Assembly: GCA_014871385.1 (NCBI GenBank) | Contig: CM026428.1 | Span: 1,213,088 to 1,277,087, forward strand | Source of the DNA: Ceratodon purpureus | Lineage: Eukaryota > Streptophyta > Bryopsida > Pseudoditrichales > Ditrichaceae | Length of the DNA: 64,000 nt | Reading direction: 5' to 3' | In this document: piece after piece, positions 21,904 to 31,508 of the stretch | How the letters are laid out: every line of letters begins with the position of its first letter | Position numbering within the stretch: the first letter of the stretch is position 1 | Notes under the pieces: model-generated | What the model was told of the DNA's origin: nothing | Database searches by the model: none | The model's input: only the letters and a program-made list of their open reading frames with translations | Program-made: the position numbers and the translations under genes

Positions 21904-22397
21904 TAATGCCGTCCAACTTCAGTGATCGGGTAATGACCGCTTGTCGTGTAAATGTAGCTCACATCCTATTGTTGGTGTTAAGAATGAATTCTCTATCCTA
22001 GGCGGTTAGATTGGTCGCGTTGATTTTCCTCATGTCGGAGCGTCGCTTTGTATTTCCACTTTACCTGGCAGTGAAGGGGGTAACAGCAGCAAGGGGGTTC
22101 AACACAAGCGGTGAGTCAACAACAGACGGGTTTACAGCAGTCTGGCATCTATTCTCAGGCGACAGGAACGCAACCGGGGAGCTCGAGTGAAGTGGCGAGT
22201 CCTTCTGGCCCAAGTACACAAGCGTCGACTCCACCGCATGTGCCGGATTCCCAAATCTCGCCAGCGGGGACCGCGCATGTCTCTGGTGCGGCATCGGCTG
22301 TTCCAGTGCAGGCTCAATCTCTGCAACAGCAGCAACAGCAATTTCAGCAGCATTAGGAAAATATAATTCATCTCACATCACTGAAGTTGGACGGCAT
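21904..22397. repeat. Segment bounded by a 23-bp inverted repeat, possible small DNA element
   Basis: TAATGCCGTCCAAC... at 21904-21926 is the perfect reverse complement of the sequence ending ...GTTGGACGGCAT at 22377-22397. The match extends by two more bases (TA) if the Copia insertion is removed (27871-27872). The arms enclose about 450 bp that include a Gln-rich frame. The Copia element sits inside the right arm. No flanking target duplication for the small element is obvious. Confidence 0.6.
22111..22356 (+). pseudogene. Gln/Ser-rich ORF, probable C-terminal exon fragment
   Basis: An 81-residue frame is rich in Gln, Ser, Pro and Thr and ends in a Gln tract followed by QFQQH and a stop. 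It resembles the disordered activation tail of a plant transcription factor, but has no DNA-binding domain. The start at 22111 is a GTG, so it is more likely the end of an exon than a complete gene. It lies between the arms of the 23-bp inverted repeat. Confidence 0.3.
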
Positions 22398-22645
22398 TGT
22401 TGAAATACACTCTGCCACTTAACTCCTTGTTCCTTACGGCAACTCCTAGTTCTCTCTGGATGACCTCAGTTCTCCTTTTCATCCATCCAAACGACTTGAC
22501 ATTCACGAACTAGGAACCACTCTCACACTGACACGTTGCTCATTGTTACTGGGCAGTCACTTGTATATATGAGTGCTCTTTGAGTACTACAATCAGATCA
22601 ATAGAATACAGTTTCTCTTTTGCATTATGGAAATCATGTTCAACA
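22398..22645 (+). repeat. 5' LTR of the Copia element
   Basis: 248 bp, TGTTGA...TCAACA, identical by eye to 27618-27865. It contains TATATATGAG (about 22563-22572), a likely core promoter, about 80 bases before the LTR end. Confidence 0.95.
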
Positions 22646-22657
22646 TGGTATCAGAGC
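22646..22657 (+). promoter_or_regulatory. Primer binding site
   Basis: TGGTATCAGAGC directly follows the CA end of the 5' LTR and matches the usual plant Copia primer site complementary to initiator tRNA-Met. Confidence 0.9.
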
Positions 22658-22932
22658 GAATCGTCATTTAGCACAGTATGTCTAGGTAATTGTTGCAAGT
22701 CTAGTGAGCTATGCTCCTATCCCTGTCTATGAATATCTGAGTATATGTTTTTTCTGTTACTACAGTGAGCCATGCTCCTGCAACTACAGTAATGTCCAGA
22801 GAGAGTCTCCGAAAGTTATAGTACGCAGAAGGTATATGTGAAACGTCTGAGAGTAAGTCCAGATTCTCTGAGTGAGCTGTGCTCCTCGTTCCCTACAACA
22901 ATAGAATTACAGACTACAAGAGAGTTAGAATC

Positions 22933-25900
22933 ATGTCGGATGGTCACGGAAACATGTCTGTTGGTGAAAGTAGCAAGCTTGTAGGAATTAGCAATTATTA
23001 TACCTGGCAGCTTAAGATGAAAGCTATTCTCCGAAGGGAGAACGTTTGGGAATTGACAGAGAATCATGTGACTCCTGCCATATTCCCAGCCATAGTCCTA
23101 GGTACACAATACACGGAAAATACCATGAGGAAGGCGAAGAATCTTGCCTTGTCCGGGATTCAATTATCTGTAGCTGACTGCTTGCTAGGATTTGTCGCCA
23201 ACTTTACCGACCCCGCACTCGCCTGGGAAGCGCTCCGCTTGAAGTACTCATCTGGGAATCAGTCCCACAAGCTGCTGCTCTCCAACCAGCTCCACGCCAT
23301 GAAGATGCCGGAAGGAGGATCGATGGAAGACTATGTCAATAGAGCAACTGACATCAAAAACAAGTTGTTAGCGATTGGTGACAGCACGAGTGATCAAACT
23401 ATTTGTCAGTTACTACTTAACGGACTGCCAAGAAGTTATGAAGGTGTTGTTCAGACCTTAAGCAACCTTGACGTTGTCCTCTCCTTCGATCAACTCACGA
23501 CTCGGCTTCTCACCGAAGCAGCACGTCAAGAACAGCGCACATCTCAGCTAGGAGACGAACAAGCACTGGCGGCTTATTTCCAGAATACCCGCATCTCCCC
23601 AGCTCCATCAGACACAACACAAGGTCAGTACACAAATCCAAGTTACAACCGTTTCAGAGGCTTTCAACGTAGAGGTACTCTTGGTAGATCAGGTAGAGGC
23701 CGAGGTTTCACTCGACCACTCATCATTTGCTACCAATGTGGTAAGCCTGGTCACATTGCGAGAGATTGTTATTCTTCTCAGCCACAAGTTTCACGAGGTC
23801 TCCCACACCGATCTGCTTATGCAAATGCGGTGGAAAACCTCGAGGTAGCTCTAGCCCAGTTTCAGGACATAAATCAGAGTAGCCCATGGTACATGGACAG
23901 TGGTGCATCTACCCACGTCACAGGCACAAGAGGAAATTTGACACAAGTTACGGAGTCTAGCTCAGGGCGAGGGATCAGGGCAGCCGGAGGGGAGAGTCAC
24001 GCCATTCGTGGCATAGGCAATGCATCTGTAAACACAGATTCCGGTGAAATAAATATGACCAATGTTCTCTATGTGCCAAGCCTCAAGAAATCTTTGATAT
24101 CCGTAGGTGCCATTGCAGACACAGGATGCATTGTTGTTTTCTCCGCAGACCAATGCCTTATACTTGATAGCGAATCCCAGCAGAAGCTTATTGCCTCAGG
24201 TTACAGGGATCCAGTAAATGGTCTGTACAGACTATCGCAGTCACCGCAAGTAAACAGCGTAGAGGATATTGGAAAGCTTTGGCATCGGAGGTATGGTCAC
24301 CTTAGTCCAACAGGACTTAAACACTTGATAGAGCATAACAGGGTGATTGGCATTCCACAACTGAGTTACACGGCATCAGTATGTGAAAATTGTCTTGCAG
24401 GAAAACAACACCGAGAAAGATTTCCCAAACACTCGACACATAGAGCAGAAGGACCGGCTGATTTAATTCATTCTGATTTAGTGGGACCTCTCCCTGTCCA
24501 GTCCTTAGGTGGCTCGAGATACATAGCTGCCTTTACAGATGACTTTTCTCGAAAGTCATGGACTTATTTTCTCAAAAGCAAGGCAGAAACATTCAGAAAA
24601 TTTCAGATCTTTCAGAAACTTATTGAATCTGAGACTGGCAGAAAAATAAGGACCCTCCGCACAGATCGCGGCGGTGAATTTCTATCTACGGAGTTTACAC
24701 TCCACTGTCAAGATCATGGGATCTCCAGGCAACTGACACAGGCACTCACACCGCAACAAAACGGTGTTGCGGAGCGGCGAAATAGGACTATAATTGAACG
24801 AGCCAGATCACTGGCTGTGGAAGCGCACTTACCGGGATTTCTATGGAGTGAAGCGGTGGCGACAGCAAATTATCTGGTCAACAGGAGTCCCACCGTCGCC
24901 AACAAAGGAATTACACCTGAAGAAAAATACTCAGGTAAATTACCTCAAGTCCATCATTTACGGATTTTTGGATGTATGGCATATCTTCACATTCCCAAAG
25001 AATCTCGCAAGAAATTAGACTCGAAGACTAGAAAATGCATGTTCCTAGGCTACGACGAACAGAGCAAAACCTATAGACTCTATGATCCAGTGACAAAGAA
25101 AATTACCTTGAGTAGAGATGTCGTCTTTGACGAATCCAGAGTAGGTTACCATTATCTGTTTGATCACTCAACCGCTCAGGAGGAGCTGTTTCCGGCCTTT
25201 CCTGATCAACTGGTTCAGCCTGAACCAGAACATCACATTCCGGAACCCCCAGTACCCGCACCCATCGAAGCTTCACCCCCTGGATCCCCGCAACCCATAG
25301 AACCCCAGATAGTTCCCAACCAGGCTCTTCCACAACCTGATAACCCCGCTCAACCCCTTCCAGAACGTAGATATCCAGTCAGAGCTCGTGTACCGTCACA
25401 GAAGCTTCGTGACCATTGGACGTTGGCTACGGAATTACGAGAAGAACCTTCCAGCTATGCTCATGCAGTTCAAGATGTGCGGTGGCAAGAGGCCATGCAA
25501 CAGGAAATTGATTCCATTGCCAAGAATCACACTTGGGATATTGTAGACAGACCTTCGGATAAGGTACCAATTACAGCCAAATGGATTTACAAAATTAAAA
25601 AAGGGCCCCAAGGGGAGATAGAGAAGCTTAAAGCTCGTATTGTAGCTCGTGGTTTTCAGCAAACCGAGGGGATCGATTATTTCGACACTTTTGCTCCAGT
25701 AGTAAGATTCTCCACAGTTAGAGCCGTTCTCTCAATTGCAGCCCAGCGCAAGTGGCGCATCCGTCAGATGGACGTCAAGACTGCGTTTTTAAATGGAAAA
25801 CTGGAGGAACAGGTCTTCATGGAGATCCCCGAAGGTTTCCCATATGCAGGAGACTTCACAAAGGTCTGCAAATTAAATCGTGCTCTCTATGGCCTTAAAC

Positions 25901-26979
25901 AAGCACCGAAAGCATGGTACTCGAAAATAGACTCCTGGTTACTTAAGCATGGGATGGTTAGAAGCAGCGCAGATCCGAATATGTACTTTAGAAAGAAAAA
26001 CGGGAAAACAACAGTTATCCTACTCTATGTCGACGACTTATTACTCACAGGGGATGATGAAGCTGGGATAAAAGAGATTCAACAATCTCTCACTCAAAAC
26101 TTTGAAATGACTGACTTAGGCACCGCTAAGCTATACCTCGGTATCGAGTTCGCATATTTCCCATCAGGAATCTATCTCCACCAGCGGGCTTACATCAGGA
26201 AGTTACTCCAGCGATACCAAATGGAAACTTGTGTACCAAGTCGCATTCCCATGGAACCTGGCATTATTCTTCAAAAAGCATCAAACTCTCCAAAGGTTGA
26301 CCCGGAACTGTACAGATCTCTAGTTGGAAGCCTCATCTATGTTACCAACACTAGGCCAGATATTAGTTATGCTGTTAGTTCCGTAAGCAGATATATGAGC
26401 TCCCCTGAAGAGAGTCATCTTCAAGCAGCCAAGCAGATTCTACGCTATCTGAAAGGAACTATTGACTTTGCTCTTCAACTGTCAAGCAAGAGCAATGAAA
26501 AACTAGTTACCTTTGCCGATGCCGATTGGGGGAGGGATTTAGATACCCGTAGGTCCACCTCCGGAATCATATACAAATTAGGGGATACGACTGTCCACTG
26601 GAGCAGCAAACTGCAAGATGTTGTCTCATTATCCACAACAGAGGCAGAATACCGAGTGCTCTCAGAGGCCACTGCAGGTATCTTGCATCTCCAAAAGATA
26701 TTTAGTGACCTCGAAGTGAGTGCCTTAACACCCACTCCATTGTTTAGTGATAATACTTCGTGTATCCGATTAGTGGACAATCCCATCCTCCATGAGAAAA
26801 CGAAACATATAGATCTTAGGGCTCACTTTATACGAGAGAAAGCCCAAACGGGCGAAATTGATGTACAGTATGTGCACACCGCAGCACAACAGGCCGATAT
26901 ACTAACCAAACCCCAGCCGGCAACCAAGTTTGCCCTAAATAGAGCTGAGCTTGGGGTACAGCCACTACCCTTAGGATAA
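22933..26979 (+). CDS. Copia gag-pol polyprotein, 1348 aa, intact
   Basis: I start at the ATG at 22933 (MSDGHGNMS); the frame is open upstream but without an ATG. Domains in order: a UBN2-type gag (YYTWQLKMKAIL near residue 20), a CCHC zinc knuckle (CYQCGKPGHIARDC, from 266), an aspartic protease (MDSGAST, Asp 322), GAG-pre-integrase (LWHRRYGHL), and an integrase with Asp 515, Asp 578 and Glu 614, giving exactly D-x62-D-x35-E. A Pro-rich linker follows, then reverse transcriptase (YVDDLLLTGDD from 1032) and RNase H (ADADWG near 1196, then ILTKP at the end). The order protease-integrase-RT-RNase H defines Copia. No stop or frameshift interrupts it. The leader 22646-22932 repeats the phrase GTGAGCYRTGCTCC three times. 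Confidence 0.97.
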   Translation: MSDGHGNMSVGESSKLVGISNYYTWQLKMKAILRRENVWELTENHVTPAIFPAIVLGTQYTENTMRKAKNLALSGIQLSVADCLLGFVANFTDPALAWEALRLKYSSGNQSHKLLLSNQLHAMKMPEGGSMEDYVNRATDIKNKLLAIGDSTSDQTICQLLLNGLPRSYEGVVQTLSNLDVVLSFDQLTTRLLTEAARQEQRTSQLGDEQALAAYFQNTRISPAPSDTTQGQYTNPSYNRFRGFQRRGTLGRSGRGRGFTRPLIICYQCGKPGHIARDCYSSQPQVSRGLPHRSAYANAVENLEVALAQFQDINQSSPWYMDSGASTHVTGTRGNLTQVTESSSGRGIRAAGGESHAIRGIGNASVNTDSGEINMTNVLYVPSLKKSLISVGAIADTGCIVVFSADQCLILDSESQQKLIASGYRDPVNGLYRLSQSPQVNSVEDIGKLWHRRYGHLSPTGLKHLIEHNRVIGIPQLSYTASVCENCLAGKQHRERFPKHSTHRAEGPADLIHSDLVGPLPVQSLGGSRYIAAFTDDFSRKSWTYFLKSKAETFRKFQIFQKLIESETGRKIRTLRTDRGGEFLSTEFTLHCQDHGISRQLTQALTPQQNGVAERRNRTIIERARSLAVEAHLPGFLWSEAVATANYLVNRSPTVANKGITPEEKYSGKLPQVHHLRIFGCMAYLHIPKESRKKLDSKTRKCMFLGYDEQSKTYRLYDPVTKKITLSRDVVFDESRVGYHYLFDHSTAQEELFPAFPDQLVQPEPEHHIPEPPVPAPIEASPPGSPQPIEPQIVPNQALPQPDNPAQPLPERRYPVRARVPSQKLRDHWTLATELREEPSSYAHAVQDVRWQEAMQQEIDSIAKNHTWDIVDRPSDKVPITAKWIYKIKKGPQGEIEKLKARIVARGFQQTEGIDYFDTFAPVVRFSTVRAVLSIAAQRKWRIRQMDVKTAFLNGKLEEQVFMEIPEGFPYAGDFTKVCKLNRALYGLKQAPKAWYSKIDSWLLKHGMVRSSADPNMYFRKKNGKTTVILLYVDDLLLTGDDEAGIKEIQQSLTQNFEMTDLGTAKLYLGIEFAYFPSGIYLHQRAYIRKLLQRYQMETCVPSRIPMEPGIILQKASNSPKVDPELYRSLVGSLIYVTNTRPDISYAVSSVSRYMSSPEESHLQAAKQILRYLKGTIDFALQLSSKSNEKLVTFADADWGRDLDTRRSTSGIIYKLGDTTVHWSSKLQDVVSLSTTEAEYRVLSEATAGILHLQKIFSDLEVSALTPTPLFSDNTSCIRLVDNPILHEKTKHIDLRAHFIREKAQTGEIDVQYVHTAAQQADILTKPQPATKFALNRAELGVQPLPLG

Positions 26980-27458
26980 ACCCAAGTATGCTTCTGCCTC
27001 CCTTTGACACCAGAAACCCCGAAACTGAGCACCCTTAAAACCCCTGACTTCCTGCTCACATTCACTCCAAGAACCATACAGCCCTGGGTGATAACCTCTC
27101 CTCACAGCGTACACCTTACCCTTACTGCTCTCAGGAAGACCCTTTCTCTCCTCTACAGCCTCTACTCTTCTCCTAATCTCACTATCCTCCCTCTTCCCTC
27201 CGAAGATACTATCCCCAAGACGACGCAACAGAACCCACATGAGCCACAGCACCAGCAATAGACCCTCCACCTGCATCAACGTACGAGCAATTAGCCTGGG
27301 CAAAGAAACTTCCTACAAATAACCCAGTATGACAATAACCCTTCAAATCCTCATCAGAAACTCACCGCAGGCGCTTTGCTGATGTGCTCTTCCAGCCTCG
27401 CTCGGATATCTCGCTCATCTCGAGTGTTGATACGCAATCGTCGTCTCTCCTCCATCAT
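26971..27458 (-). CDS. Antisense spliced gene in Copia 3' region: RNase H1 N-terminal (viroplasmin/hybrid-binding) domain protein, 130 aa
   Basis: On the strand opposite to pol, exon 1 (27458-27366, starting ATGATGGAGGAG) joins exon 2 (27270-26971) across a 95-bp intron with GTGAGT donor and GATGCAG acceptor, both phase 0. The exon 1 product is highly charged (EERRRLRINTRDERDIRARL). Exon 2 begins with a hydrophobic run (LLLVLWLMWVLL) and basic residues. It ends with YAVRRGYHPGLY, SWSEC, VRGFKGAQF and EAEAYL. This last part matches position by position the RNase H1 N-terminal domain, which binds RNA/DNA hybrids or dsRNA and also occurs in caulimovirus viroplasmin. The stop overlaps the pol stop by nine bases. 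If splicing is not used, an ATG at 27276 would give a 101-residue product with the same domain. A role in binding cDNA-RNA hybrids is inference. Confidence 0.75.
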
Positions 27459-27608
27459 CGACACTCTCAACACTCTCCACCAGCGTTCGACTTCTTGCCT
27501 CGCATCATCACTTCATCTCCGCCCTCTACACCAGCGTTCCAGTTCAAGTCACGCACCACAATTCAAGAAACTTGCTTCCTACAAAACGATTGTGTTCCGG
27601 CAGAGTGC

Positions 27609-27617
27609 ATGGGGGGG
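27609..27617 (+). promoter_or_regulatory. Polypurine tract of the Copia element
   Basis: ATGGGGGGG directly precedes the TG of the 3' LTR, where plus-strand priming is expected. Confidence 0.7.
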
Positions 27618-27865
27618 TGTTGAAATACACTCTGCCACTTAACTCCTTGTTCCTTACGGCAACTCCTAGTTCTCTCTGGATGACCTCAGTTCTCCTTTTC
27701 ATCCATCCAAACGACTTGACATTCACGAACTAGGAACCACTCTCACACTGACACGTTGCTCATTGTTACTGGGCAGTCACTTGTATATATGAGTGCTCTT
27801 TGAGTACTACAATCAGATCAATAGAATACAGTTTCTCTTTTGCATTATGGAAATCATGTTCAACA
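27618..27865 (+). repeat. 3' LTR of the Copia element
   Basis: 248 bp, identical by eye to the 5' LTR; followed by the target duplication GGCAT. Confidence 0.95.
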
Positions 27866-28990
27866 GGCATTACTTAGAATGAGAAGGTGGTGACGGTACT
27901 TTGGCATTGGTAGATATGATGAGGGTGCTCTGGAAGTGTTTGTCAAATGTAGACTTGTCATTCTCGATGTTGATGATTATGCGGCGAGATGCTGATGACT
28001 ACTGCGTTTGCAGCATTCTAATTGTGAGCAGGCATCTGGCTCGACGGTGGCAGTGAAAGCAGATTGTCAAGCCTCATTTATCTGATGATGGGATAATGAT
28101 CGCATCTGAACAGCTGATGAAGATCCTTTACTGGAGTAAGAGGAGAAGATGTGGAAGAAATAACAAGCAGAATATGATCCAGAAGATGAGGCACCGAGCC
28201 ATACACCTATTGCAAAGAAAGAATAGATGATGATGACCCAGCCTATTGTATGAGTCCAAGCTTGAAAACCAGTGGGACTACCAGGGGAATGTTGACAGCA
28301 TTATCCACTGCTCAATTGAAGACCAAGGTCTTCAAGGCGATTATTTGGATCTTTTTGGTGCGTTTCATTGACGCACTTGAAGTACATTACTGAACTTTCC
28401 ATAAAGGATTAAGGTTCTCTCCATGTACTGGATTATAATTGTTTGCTGTCCTAGAGAAGACCCTGTCCAATTCGTGTACCATATTTGGATTGTTGCAATT
28501 GAGAACAGAATACATGGTAGAGACGGATTTTAAAGTTGACGTTGGATTTAGCGTTGTCTCATGAAAGCCATCCTTGTGCAGTTAATTAGCTCCAAAGTAA
28601 GAGCAAATTTGTTGCAGGAAACGAGATTGTGGACAAAAGCATGGAATCCACATACCAAGAAGCAAGGGAGGCAGCAGACTTCCTGAATCTGTTGCAGATT
28701 CCGGTGTGTTCTGAATCTCTTCGCTTCTGATTTTGGTACTGCGAGTGCGTATATGCCGTCTTGTAGGACAATGAATTGTAAAGCAGAACATGAAGGTCTT
28801 TGGCGTACTATGAGCGAATATTGAGACATGTGGTAGACTGTGATAATACCTTCGTTCTAGTAGATAGTAGGTGTCATTGACTGAGTGGCTATTAGTACAG
28901 GTTCTCATTTTTGTTGCCATTTTTGTTCTATACCATCAGGTGGAGCAGTTTTCAGAATAACTTACAAATATGAATGCTGTACTAACCTTG
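27866..28990. other. Non-coding or relic sequence downstream of the Copia element
   Basis: No complete gene is visible. Short protein-like stretches occur, such as RYDEGALEVFVKCRLVILDVDD near 27910-27990 (cut here by a stop), and several good acceptor-like sites. The composition suggests decayed exons, but I cannot name a family. Confidence 0.3.
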
Positions 28991-29130
28991 CAGAAACAAT
29001 ATCCCACTGGATGCCCATCCCGAGGCATCTTCTGCAGCCGATCACTGAGCTTGAAGACAATGACCACCATCGGCTATGACTTGGAAGTGGGGAAGAAAGA
29101 TCTCTCCCATTGCCGGTATCTCATGGAGGT
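28991..29130 (+). pseudogene. Fragment resembling the N-terminal motif of a HAD-type cytosolic 5'-nucleotidase
   Basis: After an acceptor (CTTGCAG) the frame reads RGIFCSRSLSLKTMTTIGYDLEVG. This follows the pattern IFCNRSLN....I.A.GFDMDYT of HAD-superfamily purine 5'-nucleotidases, where the two Asp residues form the catalytic motif. Here the second Asp is Glu and the following Thr is Val, so catalysis would be lost. No downstream HAD motifs are found. I read it as a captured or relic exon. Confidence is limited by its short length. Confidence 0.4.
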
Positions 29131-29731
29131 CATACTTTTTGAGAGGTATATATGTTTAACAGCTCTTGTCTGTTCTGAGATTGCAAGTGAATACGAAGAT
29201 ATTCTCCATTTAAATTTTTTTTTTCCTATAAGAAAGGCGGGCTAATGTCGGGGCTAATGTGTGTAGTGTTAGCCCAGCTAACATCACGAAATCTCCCTGT
29301 GACACAAGGGAGCTCTTTGAGGAGATACCAGGTTTGGCACTCACTTCTGTTGATTCACTTGGCTCCAAATTGTAAGCTCACGTCCGGTAGAGTGAGTGAT
29401 GGAAACTTTTGAGAGAATTCCAAATCTATTGGGGAGTTTCTACACAAATACACGTTGGATTCATTTCATGAAATAGTGTACAGTCATGGATGAGCTCGTA
29501 ACACCTCAATCTGCCATGCTCCACTCCGGAGTTTCCCATCATTCATAGTCTCACGGTTTTCCGTGGACCTTGCTGTGATGGCGGCTACATCTCTGGCTTA
29601 TTGATTTAAATTTAGGCTTTATACCTCGATCATTGGATATGACGGTATTGGATAAGTAAGGTGTCATATGCGAAACAATGTAGTTTCTTATTACTGAAAG
29701 AAAAATGCTTCTCCTTATGCGTTGGAATGAT
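29131..29731. other. Non-coding spacer
   Basis: No gene supported. A short duplication, GCTAATGT, occurs near 29240-29262. Confidence 0.35.
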
Positions 29732-29976
29732 CAGGGGCCACACCAACAATCCGAGCGGCTCCAGCCATAAAAAAACATCAGCCCTTTATTATCTCCGGAA
29801 ATATTGGGCTGAGATTTTCCGATGGCATCCACTCCAGCAGCTCCAGCCACTCCAGCCACTCCGGAACACTCCAGCAGCTCCAGCCATCGGAAAATTTCAG
29901 CCCAATTTTTCCGGAGATAATAAAGGGCTGATGTTTTTTTATGGCTGGAGCCGCTGGGATTGTTGGTGTGGCCCTG
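29732..29976. mobile_element. Foldback MITE with about 93-bp arms, hAT-like ends
   Basis: The left arm (29732 to about 29826) and right arm (about 29884-29976) are inverted copies of each other with only a few mismatches and one G indel. They are separated by a short loop of CAGCTCCAGCCACTCC-type repeats. The ends are CAGGGGCCACACC and GGTGTGGCCCTG, matching the CAGGG start common in hAT elements. The flanking 8-mers (GGAATGAT and GTATGAGT) do not match well, so no clear target duplication supports the hAT assignment. Transcripts across it would form a long hairpin. Confidence 0.8.
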
Positions 29977-30006
29977 GTATGAGTTGGGGAGTCTATTGTG
30001 GCCTTT

Positions 30007-30384
30007 GGCGGATTGCAATGGCAGGTCTGTTGAATTGGACATCACTGGCAGTGGAGAGTTGGTTGCATGTGTATCGTGTATGCCAAGGGCTTTTCCTTGT
30101 CGTCATCACTTTCTGAAGACTTTAGAGCGTTGGCGGATTGCAATGGCAGGTATGTTGAAGTGGACATCACTGGCAGTGGAGAATTGGTTGCATGTGTATC
30201 GTGTATGCCAAGGGCTTTTCCTTGTCGTACCTCACTTTCTGAAGACTTTAGCAGCGTTGGCGGGTTGCAGGGCAGGTATATTGAAGTGGACATCACCGGC
30301 AGTGGAGAATTGGTTGCATGTGTATTGTGTATGCCAAGGACTTTTCCTTCTTGTATCTCACTTTCTGAAGACTTTAGCAGCGTC
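30007..30384 (+). repeat. Three tandem copies of a 125-127-bp unit with a continuous ORF
   Basis: Copies start at 30007, 30132 and 30259 with GGCGGATTGCAATGGCAGG and end with TTTCTGAAGACTTTAG. Each encodes the same peptide pattern (VEVDITGSGELVACVSCMPR), and copies 2 and 3 keep one frame. Each unit has GGCAG|GTATG at its start, so it may be a duplicated exon with its splice site. I recognise no protein family. Confidence 0.8.
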
Positions 30385-31508
30385 TGATGTGCAGTACAGA
30401 TTAGAAGTGCTGGGATGGGGTCCAGAGGTAGACTACCCTGGTTTGTTTTCAGGTGAGTTATCTGTTCATTGTTGATTCTAATGGAAGAGCAAATGGTGAA
30501 GGCACCAGAAATTCAGAAAGACATCTTAACGATGATGCTGTATCTGCAAATCTCCGTCACTTCTTAATTTCAACAGCCTTCCATTCTATTCTTAAGAGCT
30601 GAGTCTCAGGAAGCACAATTACGATCATCATCATTGGGTTCCAAAACCTGAAAAACAACACTCAATATACAATCTGAAACTGGGAAACGAACAGGTGGAG
30701 CAACTTGGCTTTTCCAGCACTTCAGTTTTATTAATTTGTCAAGTAGCAATAACGTGACTTGCTTGTGATTTCTCAAATTCTTCTGCTTAATCAAAACCTC
30801 ACAGATCAGTGAGGTAATTAAAAGCGGCTGTGCTCTCAGGTAGCGGCAGCTTCTCAGCTAAAAGGAGTTGGGATCCAGAAACGTACTTCGAACTGGAGAA
30901 TGTTGATGACGGGGGTGATGTTCCAGTCAGTAGTACTGATATCACATGTCACATGTGATGATAGTGGTGATTTATGATTCTGCAAAGGCGACGCAAAAGG
31001 CATCGACATAGCAAAATTTCTGTTCTCTTTTGGGGATTGAGCAAGGGTCATGTGATGATCATTTCAGGTTCTCCCAAAAGCACTGTTCTCACTTTACCTG
31101 CCATATTCTCAGCACCTGGCTTGCTATTCATGGTGCTACGCAATGGGCATCATCAGGGAGCAGCATTTTCAACCGAAAGCCACTCATGGTGCTCAGGTAC
31201 ACTCACTGTTTCATCAAACGAAAAGATCACAGGGTGTACCTTGTCTCAAAACTGACAAGCATGGATTTCTCTAAATTCCCGGTGGCCACTCAATGAATTG
31301 GTACAAAAGTGCCCCCTATTTTTGTACTTGTAAGGGCCCACCTCAAAAAACAACCCCCTCTTTTTATTTCCAAGTAGGCCCCCTAGAATAACTTCGTACA
31401 TTAGGCACCAAATTTGCAAAAAAATTGCCAAAGAAAGCACCGACGGTGCTCGAAATGGAAATTTTCAGAAAAAAAGGGAGGCCATGAAAAACTCAAAGTG
31501 GCTTGGTC
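30385..31508. other. Non-coding or relic sequence
   Basis: No gene is supported. Short open frames without recognisable motifs occur on both strands. Confidence 0.35.

Larger units (their letters stand above)
22398..27865 (+). mobile_element. Complete young Ty1/Copia LTR retrotransposon
   Basis: Two 248-bp LTRs (22398-22645 and 27618-27865) begin TGTTGA and end TCAACA. By eye they are identical over their whole length. The element is flanked by a 5-bp target duplication GGCAT (22393-22397 and 27866-27870). A methionine-tRNA-type primer binding site TGGTATCAGAGC follows the 5' LTR directly, and a G-rich purine tract precedes the 3' LTR. The single gag-pol frame is intact. Identical LTRs and an intact frame indicate a very recent insertion that may still be active. 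Between pol and the 3' LTR it carries an antisense gene, described separately. Confidence 0.97.

Noticed and set aside
22132..22371. Minus-strand Leu/Arg-rich frame opposite the Gln-rich tail
   Set aside because: Antisense of CAG/CAA repeats.
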